Of a stretch of 64,000 bases of DNA, positions 32,591-41,254 are shown piece by piece. Location: positions 1 through 64,000 of the forward strand of contig CAIMVD010000003.1 in NCBI GenBank assembly GCA_903844815.1, given 5' to 3'. Every line of letters begins with the position of its first letter. The first letter of the stretch is position 1. The notes below the pieces were generated by a model that was not told the origin of the DNA, ran no database searches, and saw only the letters and a list, made by a program, of their open reading frames with translations. A program made the position numbers and the translations under genes. Source of the DNA: an uncultured Bacteroidota bacterium (GTDB lineage: Bacteria; Bacteroidota; Bacteroidia; Bacteroidales; VadinHA17).

Positions 32591-33778
32591 TTAGTCCAGT
32601 GCCCTGATTTTTGAGACCAGAAGTGAAATACCAACGCCAAATATGCCGATAACGGCAAAGGAGTAGCGCAATCCCGCTGCCTCCGAAATGTATCCAATCA
32701 GTGGCGGGCCCATCAGAAAACCCAGAAAACTGACACCCGAAACGGTCGCCAGTGCTATTCCGGGAGGGACTTTTGTATGTCTTCCTGCAGCACTGTAAAC
32801 AGAAGGGACGATACTCGATACTCCGAGACCTACCAGCATGAAGGCCAGTGTTGATGCAACAATATTCGGGAAAATGACTGCTGTATATAACCCGGTTGAG
32901 ATCATTACTCCGCAGATTTGCAGAAGTCTTTTTCTTCCAATCCTGAAAGTCACCCAGTCGGCAAGAAAACGACCGGTAGCCATCATTATCATGAATGAAG
33001 TGTACCCGAGTATTACGAGCGACGATGGTGCCTTTACCACATCTTTAAAGTAAACCCCGCTCCAGTCGAACATTGCCCCTTCGCTAGCCATGCTGCAAAA
33101 GCCTATTATTCCCAGCTGTACCAGTACAATATCCGGTTTATTGAAAAACTTCGGTCGGGGCTCACTGGGGTCCCTGAAAGGCTTTCCCTTAAGCAGGTAA
33201 GGATAATTAAACAAAATAATTGTAGCAACAATGAGGATAATTGTAACGAAATGCCAGTAAGGAGCAACTTTGAGGTTAATCATTGCCAGGCCTATGAGCG
33301 CACCGGTAAAGCCTGCAAGACTCCATCCTCCGTGAAATGATGACATAATAGGCTTGTCATACAGACGTTCCACCGCCACCCCCTGCGTGTTGATTGAAAT
33401 ATTGCACATGTTTCCGGCCAATCCGAAAAAGAACAGGGCTATAGCCAGTTGCCATCCCTCACGCACCAAACCAATATTGGTGAGGCAGAGTGAATATATT
33501 GGAATTGCGAATAGCATAACGTTACGGCTTCCGAAACGGGTAACCAGTTTGCCTGAGAAAGTCATCATTGTTAACTGGGCCACAGGCATTGTGAAGAGGA
33601 TACTGCCAAACAGTGCATCATTAAGGTGTAGTGCGGTTTTAATATCGGGTATCCTGCTGGCCCATGAGGCGAAGCATAGACCCATGCAGAAATAGGCGAG
33701 GGCAACGGCTAACCTGATCCTTCCTTTATCGGGCACAGCATCATTCTGTCCGGAGAGCATGTTTAATTGTTCTGTCAT
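32591..33778 (-). CDS. MFS transporter (YbjJ-like)
   Basis: The 395 residues form about 12 hydrophobic helices. The first repeat has YFCMGLCFASWASRIPDIKTAL, matching the start of YbjJ-type MFS proteins, and then GKLVTRFGSRNVML, the loop 2-3 MFS motif. FHGGWSLAGFTGALIGL marks helix 5. The short N-terminal hydrophilic tail contains no signal peptide. Inner membrane; the substrate is unknown and annotation as a sugar transporter would be unsafe. A Bacteroidota -7 box lies 26 bases upstream. The next minus-strand gene on its left, the alcohol dehydrogenase, starts 99 bases downstream. Confidence 0.85.
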   Translation of the reverse strand: MTEQLNMLSGQNDAVPDKGRIRLAVALAYFCMGLCFASWASRIPDIKTALHLNDALFGSILFTMPVAQLTMMTFSGKLVTRFGSRNVMLFAIPIYSLCLTNIGLVREGWQLAIALFFFGLAGNMCNISINTQGVAVERLYDKPIMSSFHGGWSLAGFTGALIGLAMINLKVAPYWHFVTIILIVATIILFNYPYLLKGKPFRDPSEPRPKFFNKPDIVLVQLGIIGFCSMASEGAMFDWSGVYFKDVVKAPSSLVILGYTSFMIMMATGRFLADWVTFRIGRKRLLQICGVMISTGLYTAVIFPNIVASTLAFMLVGLGVSSIVPSVYSAAGRHTKVPPGIALATVSGVSFLGFLMGPPLIGYISEAAGLRYSFAVIGIFGVGISLLVSKIRALD

Positions 33779-33803
33779 TTATGTTTTCTGAAAATCTGCG
33801 CGG

Positions 33804-33811
33804 CAAAGATA
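33804..33811 (-). promoter_or_regulatory. Possible Bacteroidota -7 box for the MFS gene
   Basis: On the minus strand TATCTTTG matches TAnnTTTG and ends 26 bases before the MFS start codon. The -33 match is poor (TCTG at 17 bases), so this is tentative. Confidence 0.4.
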
Positions 33812-33872
33812 GGCATAAACTTTGCATTCAGACTGCGGTCATAGTCCTTCGGGAATTTTTGAACTGGTTCAC

Positions 33873-34334
33873 CTATATTTTTAAATGTCTCTTTTCTCTT
33901 GCCGATAATACAAGTTCCCTGATTTCGGACGGCAATTGTTCATCCTGCCATCTTCTTTCGTCTTCAACTGATTTTCCCGAGAAATTGATAGCTTTAAGTG
34001 CATAATCTGCGGCTCCCGTTGAATGGTCGGCCATATGGGCGGTTGCAACGGCATGGCCTGCAGAACGTGCGACCGCAGCAAAAACCGGGTTTGTAAATTC
34101 CCTTGCAGCAGCATGAGCCACCACAGCTGCCTTCATTGCTGCACCAGTAGTGGCATTTTCATTTTCCCATTCGCGGGCAACAATAAGGGCACTCGCCACT
34201 CGATAATCTATTACATTTGCAAGAAGATACATGACGTGCTCTGAACAATCGCAGGCCCATTTTATAAGCTGGCGGTGCTGTTCTTTTGCCAATGGCCCGC
34301 CACGGTGTTCTGCAATAAATCGTTTATTTCGCAT
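33873..34334 (-). CDS. Imm5-like putative immunity protein
   Basis: This 153-residue protein is rich in Ala, His and Trp. It carries the pattern I associate with Imm5-type immunity proteins: HRGGPLAKEQHRQLIKWACDCSEHV, DYRVASALIVAREWENE, AAVVAHAAAREF and AARSAGHAVATAHMADHSTGAADYAL-type sequence. These proteins are thought to protect against polymorphic toxins of the same or neighbouring cells. No toxin gene is visible in the window, so this would be an orphan or acquired immunity gene. It overlaps the SUMF1-fold gene by 11 bases and the two are translationally linked. Family assignment is from memory of the motif only. Confidence 0.7.
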   Translation of the reverse strand: MRNKRFIAEHRGGPLAKEQHRQLIKWACDCSEHVMYLLANVIDYRVASALIVAREWENENATTGAAMKAAVVAHAAAREFTNPVFAAVARSAGHAVATAHMADHSTGAADYALKAINFSGKSVEDERRWQDEQLPSEIRELVLSAREKRHLKI

Positions 34335-35019
34335 GGCATGAATCTATATTCCTTGCTATCCTGAATCCCAGGTCATCGATCTTAAATGAAACAGGATGAC
34401 TTCGCCGGCGATTGGTAGCCAGGCACCCTCTTTCATCATCGTTCCAGCCTCCTCCGCGAAAGATCCGGTATGAGCCATAGATAGTTTCATCATAAATATT
34501 GGAACACCACTCCCAAACATTACCAAGCATATCATAAAGCCCCCAATCATTAGGTTTTTTCATTCCCACATCATGGGTTGTCTCTTCAGAATTGGCCTTA
34601 TACCAGGCTATCGAATCAAGCTCGCCGTATCTTGTCGCACCCGTTCCTGCCTTACATGCATATTCCCATTCGGCTTCAGAAGGGAGACGATAGCCATTTG
34701 CATTTGAATCGAATGAGATTACGAAAGGATCTTTGGTCATGGTATAGCAGGAAGATAATCCGGCCATTGCTGATAGCGAATTGCAAAAAAACACAGCCTC
34801 TTTCCATGAAACAGTTTCAACCGGCTTTCTGTTACCTTTGAACGCGGAGGGCGATTCGTTGGTTACTTCGAAATATAAATCCTGCGTTACAGGATATCTC
34901 GACATCAGAAAGGGCTTAAGTTCTACTTTCCATGTTTTCTTTATCCTGTCATCCCTTAATACAATTTCGCCGCCGGGGATTAATACCAGCTGGTCGTCTG
35001 TTGGTTTAATGAAGTTCAA
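34324..35019 (-). CDS. SUMF1/FGE-fold protein (formylglycine-generating-enzyme family), probably not a true FGE
   Basis: The 231 residues have the FGE-sulfatase fold signatures: PFLMSRYPVTQDLYFEVT, PVETVSWKEAVFFCNSLS, GYRLPSEAEWEYACKAG, WGLYDMLGNVWEWCSN and FRGGGWNDDERGCLATNRRRS...GFRIAR. True FGEs have two redox Cys in the RGGS...C....C region; here only one Cys (RGCLATN) lies there, so sulfatase activation is unlikely. SUMF1-fold proteins have many other uses. No leader peptide, so probably cytoplasmic. It is co-transcribed with the Imm5-like gene (11-base overlap), which hints at an accessory or conflict-related role. Confidence 0.82.
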   Translation of the reverse strand: MNFIKPTDDQLVLIPGGEIVLRDDRIKKTWKVELKPFLMSRYPVTQDLYFEVTNESPSAFKGNRKPVETVSWKEAVFFCNSLSAMAGLSSCYTMTKDPFVISFDSNANGYRLPSEAEWEYACKAGTGATRYGELDSIAWYKANSEETTHDVGMKKPNDWGLYDMLGNVWEWCSNIYDETIYGSYRIFRGGGWNDDERGCLATNRRRSHPVSFKIDDLGFRIARNIDSCHAK

Positions 35020-35088
35020 TTATAATCTGTTTCGAATAATTCAATGAAAAAACCTTATTAAACAATTGCAAAGGTACTGTTGTCAATG

Positions 35089-35592
35089 TTATCTCCACAT
35101 CAAAACCGCATCCTTTAACGGATTGATATTTCTGAAATCTTCAAAGGGTTTTGATTTATTATCGGACCACCATTTTGAATATAAGTTATATGCCCTTGTT
35201 AAGTCATCATTGTTAGCAATCTGAGGTTCAATTGTTCCTCCGGGAATGAAGAGTTGTGGAGCCAGTGAAGGGAACCTTTCAAATCCATTTGTTTTATCAT
35301 ATCTTAACCTGACCGATTCGATTGTCCACATCAAACATTCTCCCAGTCTGAATTCAGGCGCCATGTATGATGATATCGGGTTAACAGGGAATGATTTTAT
35401 CGTTTGAAAATCATTTGCATAATGTAGAAGCCTCTCTATATCTGCCGGCTGAAAGTTCGGGATGAACATGTCATCATAATTTCCTTTTATAAGCATAGTT
35501 ACAAACTGATCTACATTGGGGTCCGACCAGTAATCCTTCTCACATCCTGAAAGGAAAAGAATCAGGAACAAAGCCAGAGTTTTGGATTTCAT
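35089..35592 (-). CDS. Lipoprotein of unknown function (Bacteroidota type)
   Basis: The 167-residue protein starts with a clear lipoprotein leader (MKSKTLALFLILFLSGC, Cys 17). The mature part has no recognised catalytic motif; segments such as ADIERLLHYANDF, RLGECLMWTIESVRL and FRNINPLKDAVLMWR suggest a compact, mostly helical domain found in Bacteroidota lipoproteins of a DUF4943-like kind, which I cannot confirm. It is preceded by another small lipoprotein gene and probably belongs with it. Envelope location expected. Confidence 0.65.
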   Translation of the reverse strand: MKSKTLALFLILFLSGCEKDYWSDPNVDQFVTMLIKGNYDDMFIPNFQPADIERLLHYANDFQTIKSFPVNPISSYMAPEFRLGECLMWTIESVRLRYDKTNGFERFPSLAPQLFIPGGTIEPQIANNDDLTRAYNLYSKWWSDNKSKPFEDFRNINPLKDAVLMWR

Positions 35593-35630
35593 AAGATTAT
35601 TTAATTGCTAATTTAGTTTTTTCATGCACT

Positions 35631-35948
35631 CTATTTACCCTGTAACATCAGGCATTCCAGGGGAATATTCAGAAATTCCTGGTAACTCGCGCTGCTGGGA
35701 GGACCATCATTTAAATAAGTGTGATGTGCTATCCTTATTGTTACCATTCCTTCGGTGATTTCACTGCCTGAAACCGTATCTCCCACATTAAATGATAAGG
35801 TTTTTATACCAACCACGCCACCTACAGTAACTGTTGCAGAATAGGGTAAGATAAAAATATAGCTATGTTCAGCTGTATTTTCTTTTTTCTCACAGCTTGT
35901 CATAAATAGTATAAGTAAAGTCAGACATATGAACTTGTTTATTTTCAT
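35631..35948 (-). CDS. Small hypothetical lipoprotein
   Basis: The track starts at 36008, but the internal ATG at 35948 (MKINKFICLTLLILFMTSC) begins a textbook lipoprotein leader and is preferred; the product is 105 residues. After the Cys comes a charged linker (EKKENTAEH) and a beta-rich domain (YIFILPYSATVTVGGVVGIKTLSF). I recognise no family. It lies upstream of, and in the same direction as, the 35089 lipoprotein gene. Confidence 0.55.
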   Translation of the reverse strand: MKINKFICLTLLILFMTSCEKKENTAEHSYIFILPYSATVTVGGVVGIKTLSFNVGDTVSGSEITEGMVTIRIAHHTYLNDGPPSSASYQEFLNIPLECLMLQGK

Positions 35949-36324
35949 AGCATTAATGTACTGGTTAAATTTATGAAAGTAGTTGAATATACCTTTATGT
36001 ATCCGCATTTTTCATGCCACTTATCTGTTTATAATAATAATTTTTCATCCTGATTCTTTTTCAAAGCAAATATACTCCCAGGCTCTGAGTTGCAACATGA
36101 GACAAGACTAGATTCACTGTTTTTCCAGATATAACCGAAAGATAAAGTTCAGGCATGAGAATATTTGTTTTTATTGCTTACCTTTATTTAAGGGGATAAT
36201 TTACTGTAAAAACTTCTAAAATAATTATATAGCTAATAAAAGCAGGACAAAATCCTTTATATGGAAATCAGGGCAAATAAAGAACCCTGAGATAACTTGT
36301 ATTTTCAAATTGACTCATACAAAA
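35949..36324. other. Gene-free divergent intergenic region
   Basis: About 375 A/T-rich bases between the divergent lipoprotein gene (-) and the outer-membrane-like gene (+). I see no clear promoter consensus, hairpin terminator, repeat or RNA gene. Confidence 0.5.
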
Positions 36325-37551
36325 ATGCGGAAAAAGTATTTCTTATTATTCCTGATCTTCTTACAACTTAACATTATTGGGACAGGACAGAAGGGCTTAA
36401 ACCCTGGTTACATTATTACCAACGATTTTGACACTCTCCGGGGGTACATTAAACTGAAATCGAATTTCGAAAATTCCGAAAGCTGTGAGTATGCACAGAC
36501 AGAAAATCAAATCCCCGTAGTTTATTCGCCAAATGATATCAGAGCTTACCGGATTGAGAATAGCAAATACTACCTGTCAAAGGACATAGTAATGGACTCT
36601 GTAAAGAAAAAAATCTTTTTAGAATATCTTGTTGACGGGATTGTTGACCTGTATTATTTAAAAGATCCCGGGAATGAATATTATTTCATTGAAAAAGATA
36701 CTCTTCTGATGCAATTGTCGAATGACGGATCAATTGTAACTGTTAAAGGCATGGGAGGCCAGGGAGAATATGAATCAAATTATTTTAAAAATTCAAATCA
36801 GTATAAAAGAATCCTGCAGTATCTTTTTCAGGATAGTAAGGAAACGTTGGCAGAAATTCCAAATACTGCTTTTGATTACCGTCCACTAATTAAGATTACA
36901 AAAGACTATCATAAAAGCGTTTGCAAGGATAACAATTGTATCGATTTCACTAAATCAACCAATAAGGGTTTGTTTTTAGAACCCTATTTGGGGTTTATAT
37001 ACTCACGGATGGGATTGAAAACATCTGAGGATTATGTTAATGAGTTGAAGCCGTATGTTGGCTTGCAGTTGAGACTCAAACCCTTTAAAGGATTTTCGAA
37101 GTGGAATCTCCTGGTTGGCTTTAATTATTCGGCTAATAACTTCGAGGGAGATTTTGAGAACTCCCTGAACCAATATGGTTTACCTTATTGGATCCATGCC
37201 AAATACTCTGTTCTTCGCGTGCCTCTTGCCATTGAGTACACAATGCCTTTTGAAAACCTGCAGCCATTCGTTTCATTAAGTTACAATAATATCATTCTGT
37301 TAAATACAGATTATGAGGTAGTAAGAGTCTATGGCAATTCACGAACCCCGGAAGAAACATATTTCAGAAAGTACCAGTATGGGGCATCCTTTGGTTTTGG
37401 TGTAAAATTTAAAATCGAAAATGATACTTATTTTTTTCTAAAGAATGAATTTGAATACAGAATTCCGGGCGCTAATTTTGGTTATGTCCTTGACCAGTCA
37501 CGGGTCTATTCATACATGATAAGTGCAGGTTTTGGTTTTAAGATTAAATAG
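36325..37551 (+). CDS. Probable outer-membrane beta-barrel protein, unknown function
   Basis: The track start is a TTG at 36310; ATG 36325 (MRKKYFLLFLIFLQLNIIGTGQ) gives a normal signal peptide and 408 residues. The first half (PGYIITNDFDTLRGYIKLKSN..., VVYSPNDIRAYRIENSKYY) resembles a Bacteroidota repeat-free domain of unknown role. The second half alternates aromatic and polar residues in beta-strand fashion (LFLEPYLGFIYSRMGLKT, WNLLVGFNYSANNF, YSYMISAGFGFKIK) and ends in an aromatic-rich strand, as barrels inserted by BAM do. Outer membrane location is inferred. No partner gene is adjacent. Confidence 0.6.
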   Translation: MRKKYFLLFLIFLQLNIIGTGQKGLNPGYIITNDFDTLRGYIKLKSNFENSESCEYAQTENQIPVVYSPNDIRAYRIENSKYYLSKDIVMDSVKKKIFLEYLVDGIVDLYYLKDPGNEYYFIEKDTLLMQLSNDGSIVTVKGMGGQGEYESNYFKNSNQYKRILQYLFQDSKETLAEIPNTAFDYRPLIKITKDYHKSVCKDNNCIDFTKSTNKGLFLEPYLGFIYSRMGLKTSEDYVNELKPYVGLQLRLKPFKGFSKWNLLVGFNYSANNFEGDFENSLNQYGLPYWIHAKYSVLRVPLAIEYTMPFENLQPFVSLSYNNIILLNTDYEVVRVYGNSRTPEETYFRKYQYGASFGFGVKFKIENDTYFFLKNEFEYRIPGANFGYVLDQSRVYSYMISAGFGFKIK

Positions 37552-37646
37552 GAATTATTAGGTCTGTCAGCTAAGCAAAATTCATTCTGCACAGACTGTA
37601 TTTCGTGATTATTCGTACCTTTAATGAACTAATTCAGCATCGCTGC

Positions 37647-38348
37647 ATGAGTTACATTTACGATCTGTGGGACGACTTCATTAGTCTTCTTTTCCCCAGG
37701 CTCTGCTATGGCTGCGGAAACCACCTTATGCGGAATGAAAACCTTATTTGCACTGAATGCTATGTGACTATTCCCAGGACAAACTTTCATACGCTTAATG
37801 ACAATCCTGTGTCACAGATATTCTGGGGAAGGTGCATTATCGAAAGAGCTGCCGTTTTTTCATACTACAATAAGGGGAGCAGGATAAGAAACCTCATCCA
37901 TAATATGAAGTATAAGGGAATAAAAGAAGTTGGTTATGAGTTGGGCAGGATATATGGCAACTCATTGAAGGGATCTGACTTTATAGTGGGTGTCGATGTC
38001 ATAATTCCTGTCCCTCTTCATCCTTCAAAGAAGAGAATGCGGGGTTTCAATCAGAGTGAGTGTATCTCATCAGGTATAGCCGATGCCACAGGTCTGGCCG
38101 TCGATAATGTATCTCTTGCAAGGATAACAGGCTCTTCAACCCAGACAAAAAGGTCGCGCTACGACCGTTGGACTAATGTTGAAGGTATTTTCACCGTAAC
38201 CGATCCCGGCCTGATAAAGGGCAAACATATACTGCTTGTTGACGATGTGATCACCACCGGAGCGACAATTGAATCGTGTGCCGGCGAACTTCTGAAAATG
38301 GAAGGAGTGAAGGTTAGTGTTGCTGCACTTGCATATGCACCTGCATAA
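37647..38348 (+). CDS. ComF family protein (phosphoribosyltransferase fold)
   Basis: ATG at 37647 (MSYIYDLWDDFISLLFPRLCYGCG) is preferred over the GTG at 37605, giving 233 residues. The N-terminal zinc-ribbon (CYGCGN...CTEC) precedes a type I phosphoribosyltransferase domain with the PRPP loop ILLVDDVITTGATIESC. ComF proteins act in DNA uptake during natural transformation, and in many non-competent bacteria their role is unclear. It is convergent with ruvC (10-base gap). Confidence 0.9.
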   Translation: MSYIYDLWDDFISLLFPRLCYGCGNHLMRNENLICTECYVTIPRTNFHTLNDNPVSQIFWGRCIIERAAVFSYYNKGSRIRNLIHNMKYKGIKEVGYELGRIYGNSLKGSDFIVGVDVIIPVPLHPSKKRMRGFNQSECISSGIADATGLAVDNVSLARITGSSTQTKRSRYDRWTNVEGIFTVTDPGLIKGKHILLVDDVITTGATIESCAGELLKMEGVKVSVAALAYAPA

Positions 38349-38358
38349 CAACTTTGAC

Positions 38359-38919
38359 TTATTTTACCCTCTTTGGATTCTTGCTTATGAAGTCCTTCCA
38401 GCTGTTGAAAGCCTTCTCCTGCATTGGGTTGTTGGTCTGGTAAAAGTGGCATAAGGCTGCAGCCAGCCCGTCGGTGGCATCGAGCTTAAACTCGGCGAGA
38501 TTAAATTTAAGGATATTCATGAGCATTGCAGCCACCTGTTCCTTCGATGCAGCTCCCTGGCCCGTAATCGACATCTTTATCTTCCTGGGTGCGTATTCAA
38601 AGATCGGAAGCGATCGTGTAAGCGCCGCGGCAATAGCAGCTCCCTGTGCCCGTCCAAGCTTAAGCATCGACTGAACATTTTTACCATAGAATGGCGCTTC
38701 AATGGCCAGCTCATCAGGATGATATTCATCTATTATTCCTGCTGTCCTCTCGAATATATGTTTCAGTTTAACATAATGGTCGTCAAAGTGTGAGAGATCG
38801 ATGGCCCCGATAGCTATAAGCTCCGGAACATTTCCGGTAGCTTTTATTACACCATACCCGGTCATTGAGGTTCCGGGGTCTATGCCAAGGATAATTCTCT
38901 CTTTCGGTATTGCCTTCAA
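38359..38919 (-). CDS. ruvC: Crossover junction endodeoxyribonuclease RuvC
   Basis: This 186-residue protein has the four catalytic acidic positions of Ruv[17 protein letters not shown] (Asp near residue 13), [24 protein letters not shown], and the C-terminal [13 protein letters not shown]. Family role: resolves Holliday junctions with RuvAB. The gene lies 10 bases downstream of the S41 protease gene stop and is probably co-transcribed with it; ruvA and ruvB are not in the window. Confidence 0.96.
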   Translation of the reverse strand: MKAIPKERIILGIDPGTSMTGYGVIKATGNVPELIAIGAIDLSHFDDHYVKLKHIFERTAGIIDEYHPDELAIEAPFYGKNVQSMLKLGRAQGAAIAAALTRSLPIFEYAPRKIKMSITGQGAASKEQVAAMLMNILKFNLAEFKLDATDGLAAALCHFYQTNNPMQEKAFNSWKDFISKNPKRVK

Positions 38920-38929
38920 TCAGCTCAGT

Positions 38930-40258
38930 CTATTTATTATAAATTCCTTGTTTTTCATCAACAAATGCATTGTTCATCCATGCAGGCTTCTCTGAATAAT
39001 TTGGCTGACGCTTGAAAAGCTGCATACTCTTTTTCGTCGAAATTGTACCAGTCTGGAGATAATGGATAGCCTCTTTAAGGCACGCTTCCTGCCTGTCGCT
39101 GAAGTCATGTGTTATGTCGTCGGGAAGGACTTTTGCAGGGAAGATGCCCGCAAAATAATCACCTTCATTCGAAGCGTTTACTATTTTAAAGGTTACAGGC
39201 CAGAAAAAGTACTTTTCCCCCACATCCCAGCCATTCATGCCAGTGGGCTTTCCGTTCGTGGTATCGCCTATCGTCACAATGTTCATAAAAGGCTTAAGCC
39301 CGTTGATAACTGCCTCGCTTGCTGAAGCAGTTGACCGGGAAGTTATAACAACCAATCTCGAAAGATTAAGACCGTAACTTGTGGCTTTGAAATTGAAAGT
39401 ACTGTTTGCAGTCTGGTGCTTGTCGTTATATGTCAGTTTTGCAAATACTTTTCCGGATTGCACATCTCCGGCTATATAGCTTGCAAGAGCTTGTGCTATT
39501 GAGAGATAGCCGCCGGTATTGTATCTCAGGTCAAGAATAAGATCCTTTACTCCTGCTGCTTTGAATTCAGAAAAGGCTGTGGCCAGTTCATCGGCAGAGG
39601 GAGTGATGAACGATTCAAATACAAGATGGCCGGTTATCCCGCTTGTGAGATTCAGGGTATCTTTTGCCAGAACAGTGTTTACTGTGAATGATGATTTTGT
39701 TGATGTTATTGATACCTCAGCTCCCTGGGCATTCTGAAACAGGAAGATATTCGTAATTCCCTCCTTGCTTGCTCCGATCAGATTGGTATATGCCGCAGGA
39801 TCATTTGACTTAAGAACCGGAGCCAGGTCAACGCCATTGACCTTCTTAACGATCCAACCTCGCCTGACACCGCTTGCATAAAGTGGTGACTTATTATAGA
39901 TCATAGCGATGCGGGCCTGGCCCGCAGCGTCGAGACCTATCCTGATTCCATGGCCAACAAAATCTCCCTGCATTTCGGAAAGGAACTCGTCGTAATCTGC
40001 AATAAAACTCCACCTGTCGAGTGTCTTGTACCTCATTGCCTCCAGCAAAGCAGACGGGTCAGCATAATTTCCCTTGTTTGCTTCCGTTACTGACACCGAT
40101 TCAGGCTTGTCATACCAATAGTAGAATTCCTTCATGATGTAGTAAAGGCTGTCGCGAGCCATAGCGGGTGTCAGGGTTGTTTCGGGAATTACATTGTCTT
40201 TTTTACATGATGATAGCGCAGTTATTATGACTAATGAGTAAAAGAGGAGTTTCTTCAT
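38930..40258 (-). CDS. S41 family C-terminal-processing-like peptidase lipoprotein
   Basis: The 442-residue protein has a lipoprotein leader (VIITALSSC). A helical region (PAMARDSLYYIMKEFYYWYDKP) is followed by a PDZ domain (GIRIGLDAAGQARIAMIYNKSPLYASGVRRGWIVKKVNG). The tail-specific protease domain has LILDLRYNTGG, VITSRSTASASEAVINGL (nucleophile Ser in STASASE) and IGDTTNGKPTG with the Lys partner. This is the CtpA-like Ser-Lys arrangement. Anchored in the periplasm; substrate unknown. Located upstream of ruvC with an 11-base gap. Confidence 0.92.
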   Translation of the reverse strand: MKKLLFYSLVIITALSSCKKDNVIPETTLTPAMARDSLYYIMKEFYYWYDKPESVSVTEANKGNYADPSALLEAMRYKTLDRWSFIADYDEFLSEMQGDFVGHGIRIGLDAAGQARIAMIYNKSPLYASGVRRGWIVKKVNGVDLAPVLKSNDPAAYTNLIGASKEGITNIFLFQNAQGAEVSITSTKSSFTVNTVLAKDTLNLTSGITGHLVFESFITPSADELATAFSEFKAAGVKDLILDLRYNTGGYLSIAQALASYIAGDVQSGKVFAKLTYNDKHQTANSTFNFKATSYGLNLSRLVVITSRSTASASEAVINGLKPFMNIVTIGDTTNGKPTGMNGWDVGEKYFFWPVTFKIVNASNEGDYFAGIFPAKVLPDDITHDFSDRQEACLKEAIHYLQTGTISTKKSMQLFKRQPNYSEKPAWMNNAFVDEKQGIYNK

Positions 40259-40296
40259 TTATTACTGAAAATTTAGATTTGAGATGCCAAATATAA

Positions 40297-41187
40297 CTAA
40301 TTACCTGCCGGCCTTTTCCTGTTCTGAACCAATATGCCTGAAATTATAAGCAATAATCCTGCCGGGGTTGTATAATAAACGGGTTCGTGCAGAATAAAGT
40401 GTACGAACAGAAGGGAAAGGAACGGGGCCAGGTAGACAAGGTTGCTTACTTTATCGGTTGTTGCAGCCATCTGAAGGGCTTTCAGCCAAAACAGAAAGGT
40501 TATCCCCATCTCGAATATGCCAATGTAAACTGATGCTGTCAGGCCAGTTAATGAAGGAAGAGTCTGGAACCTTCCCGTAATGATCATTGCAGCCAGCAGG
40601 TAAACAGAGCCAAAGATGAAATTAAGCAGGAGCTTTACGGCTTCTTCGCGTTTATCCCTCATATTTAAAATAAAATAAAACGCCCAGAAAACGGAGCTTC
40701 CCGTTGCAAGGAGCACCCCTTTTATGTCCGATCTGACAGTTGAAAAAGGATGTCCCTGTGATGAAATAATATAGACACCCGCGAAGCTTATGAAAAGCGC
40801 AATGAAGCTCTTCGGTTCAATCTTTTGCTTCAGTACCGGAACTGAGAGGAAAACCAGGATAATCGGCCATATCATGTTCAGAGGCTGGGCTACCTGCGCA
40901 GGAAGAAGCTGGTAGGCCCTGAGGAGGATCAGATAATATATGAAAGGATTTATAAGACCCAGGATTGCGGATCGAAGAAGCTCACCACTGGTAGTTTTAA
41001 ATATTAGACAGGTTTTCCTTTGAGTAAACACAACTATTGCAAGAACTGCAGTTGATGTCAGCACTGCCAGCGTCAGCATAGTAAGAATATCCAGTTCACG
41101 CAGGCTTATCTTGAATGCTGTCGGAACTGTCGACCAGAAAAAAATCGCCAGTCCTGCATAGATATAAGATTGACGGGTCCGGTTCAT
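40297..41187 (-). CDS. EamA/DMT-family transporter
   Basis: The 296 residues form ten hydrophobic helices in two similar halves of five, as in DMT-superfamily EamA proteins. The N-terminal YAGLAIFFWSTVPTAFKISL matches the first EamA repeat and GVLLATGSSVFWAFYFILN the second. Family members export amino acids, metabolites or drugs; the substrate here is unknown. It lies between serS and the S41 peptidase gene on the same strand, with gaps of 67 and 38 bases. Confidence 0.9.
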   Translation of the reverse strand: MNRTRQSYIYAGLAIFFWSTVPTAFKISLRELDILTMLTLAVLTSTAVLAIVVFTQRKTCLIFKTTSGELLRSAILGLINPFIYYLILLRAYQLLPAQVAQPLNMIWPIILVFLSVPVLKQKIEPKSFIALFISFAGVYIISSQGHPFSTVRSDIKGVLLATGSSVFWAFYFILNMRDKREEAVKLLLNFIFGSVYLLAAMIITGRFQTLPSLTGLTASVYIGIFEMGITFLFWLKALQMAATTDKVSNLVYLAPFLSLLFVHFILHEPVYYTTPAGLLLIISGILVQNRKRPAGN

Positions 41188-41254
41188 GGAAGATTATTTT
41201 GCCTCTACCCTTTTGCACCCCCAACCCATCAAGGGGAGAGGGGGGTAAAACGCA

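Noticed and set aside
34324-35019. True formylglycine-generating enzyme (sulfatase activator)
   Set aside because: Only one of the two catalytic-region Cys is present and no sulfatase gene is nearby.
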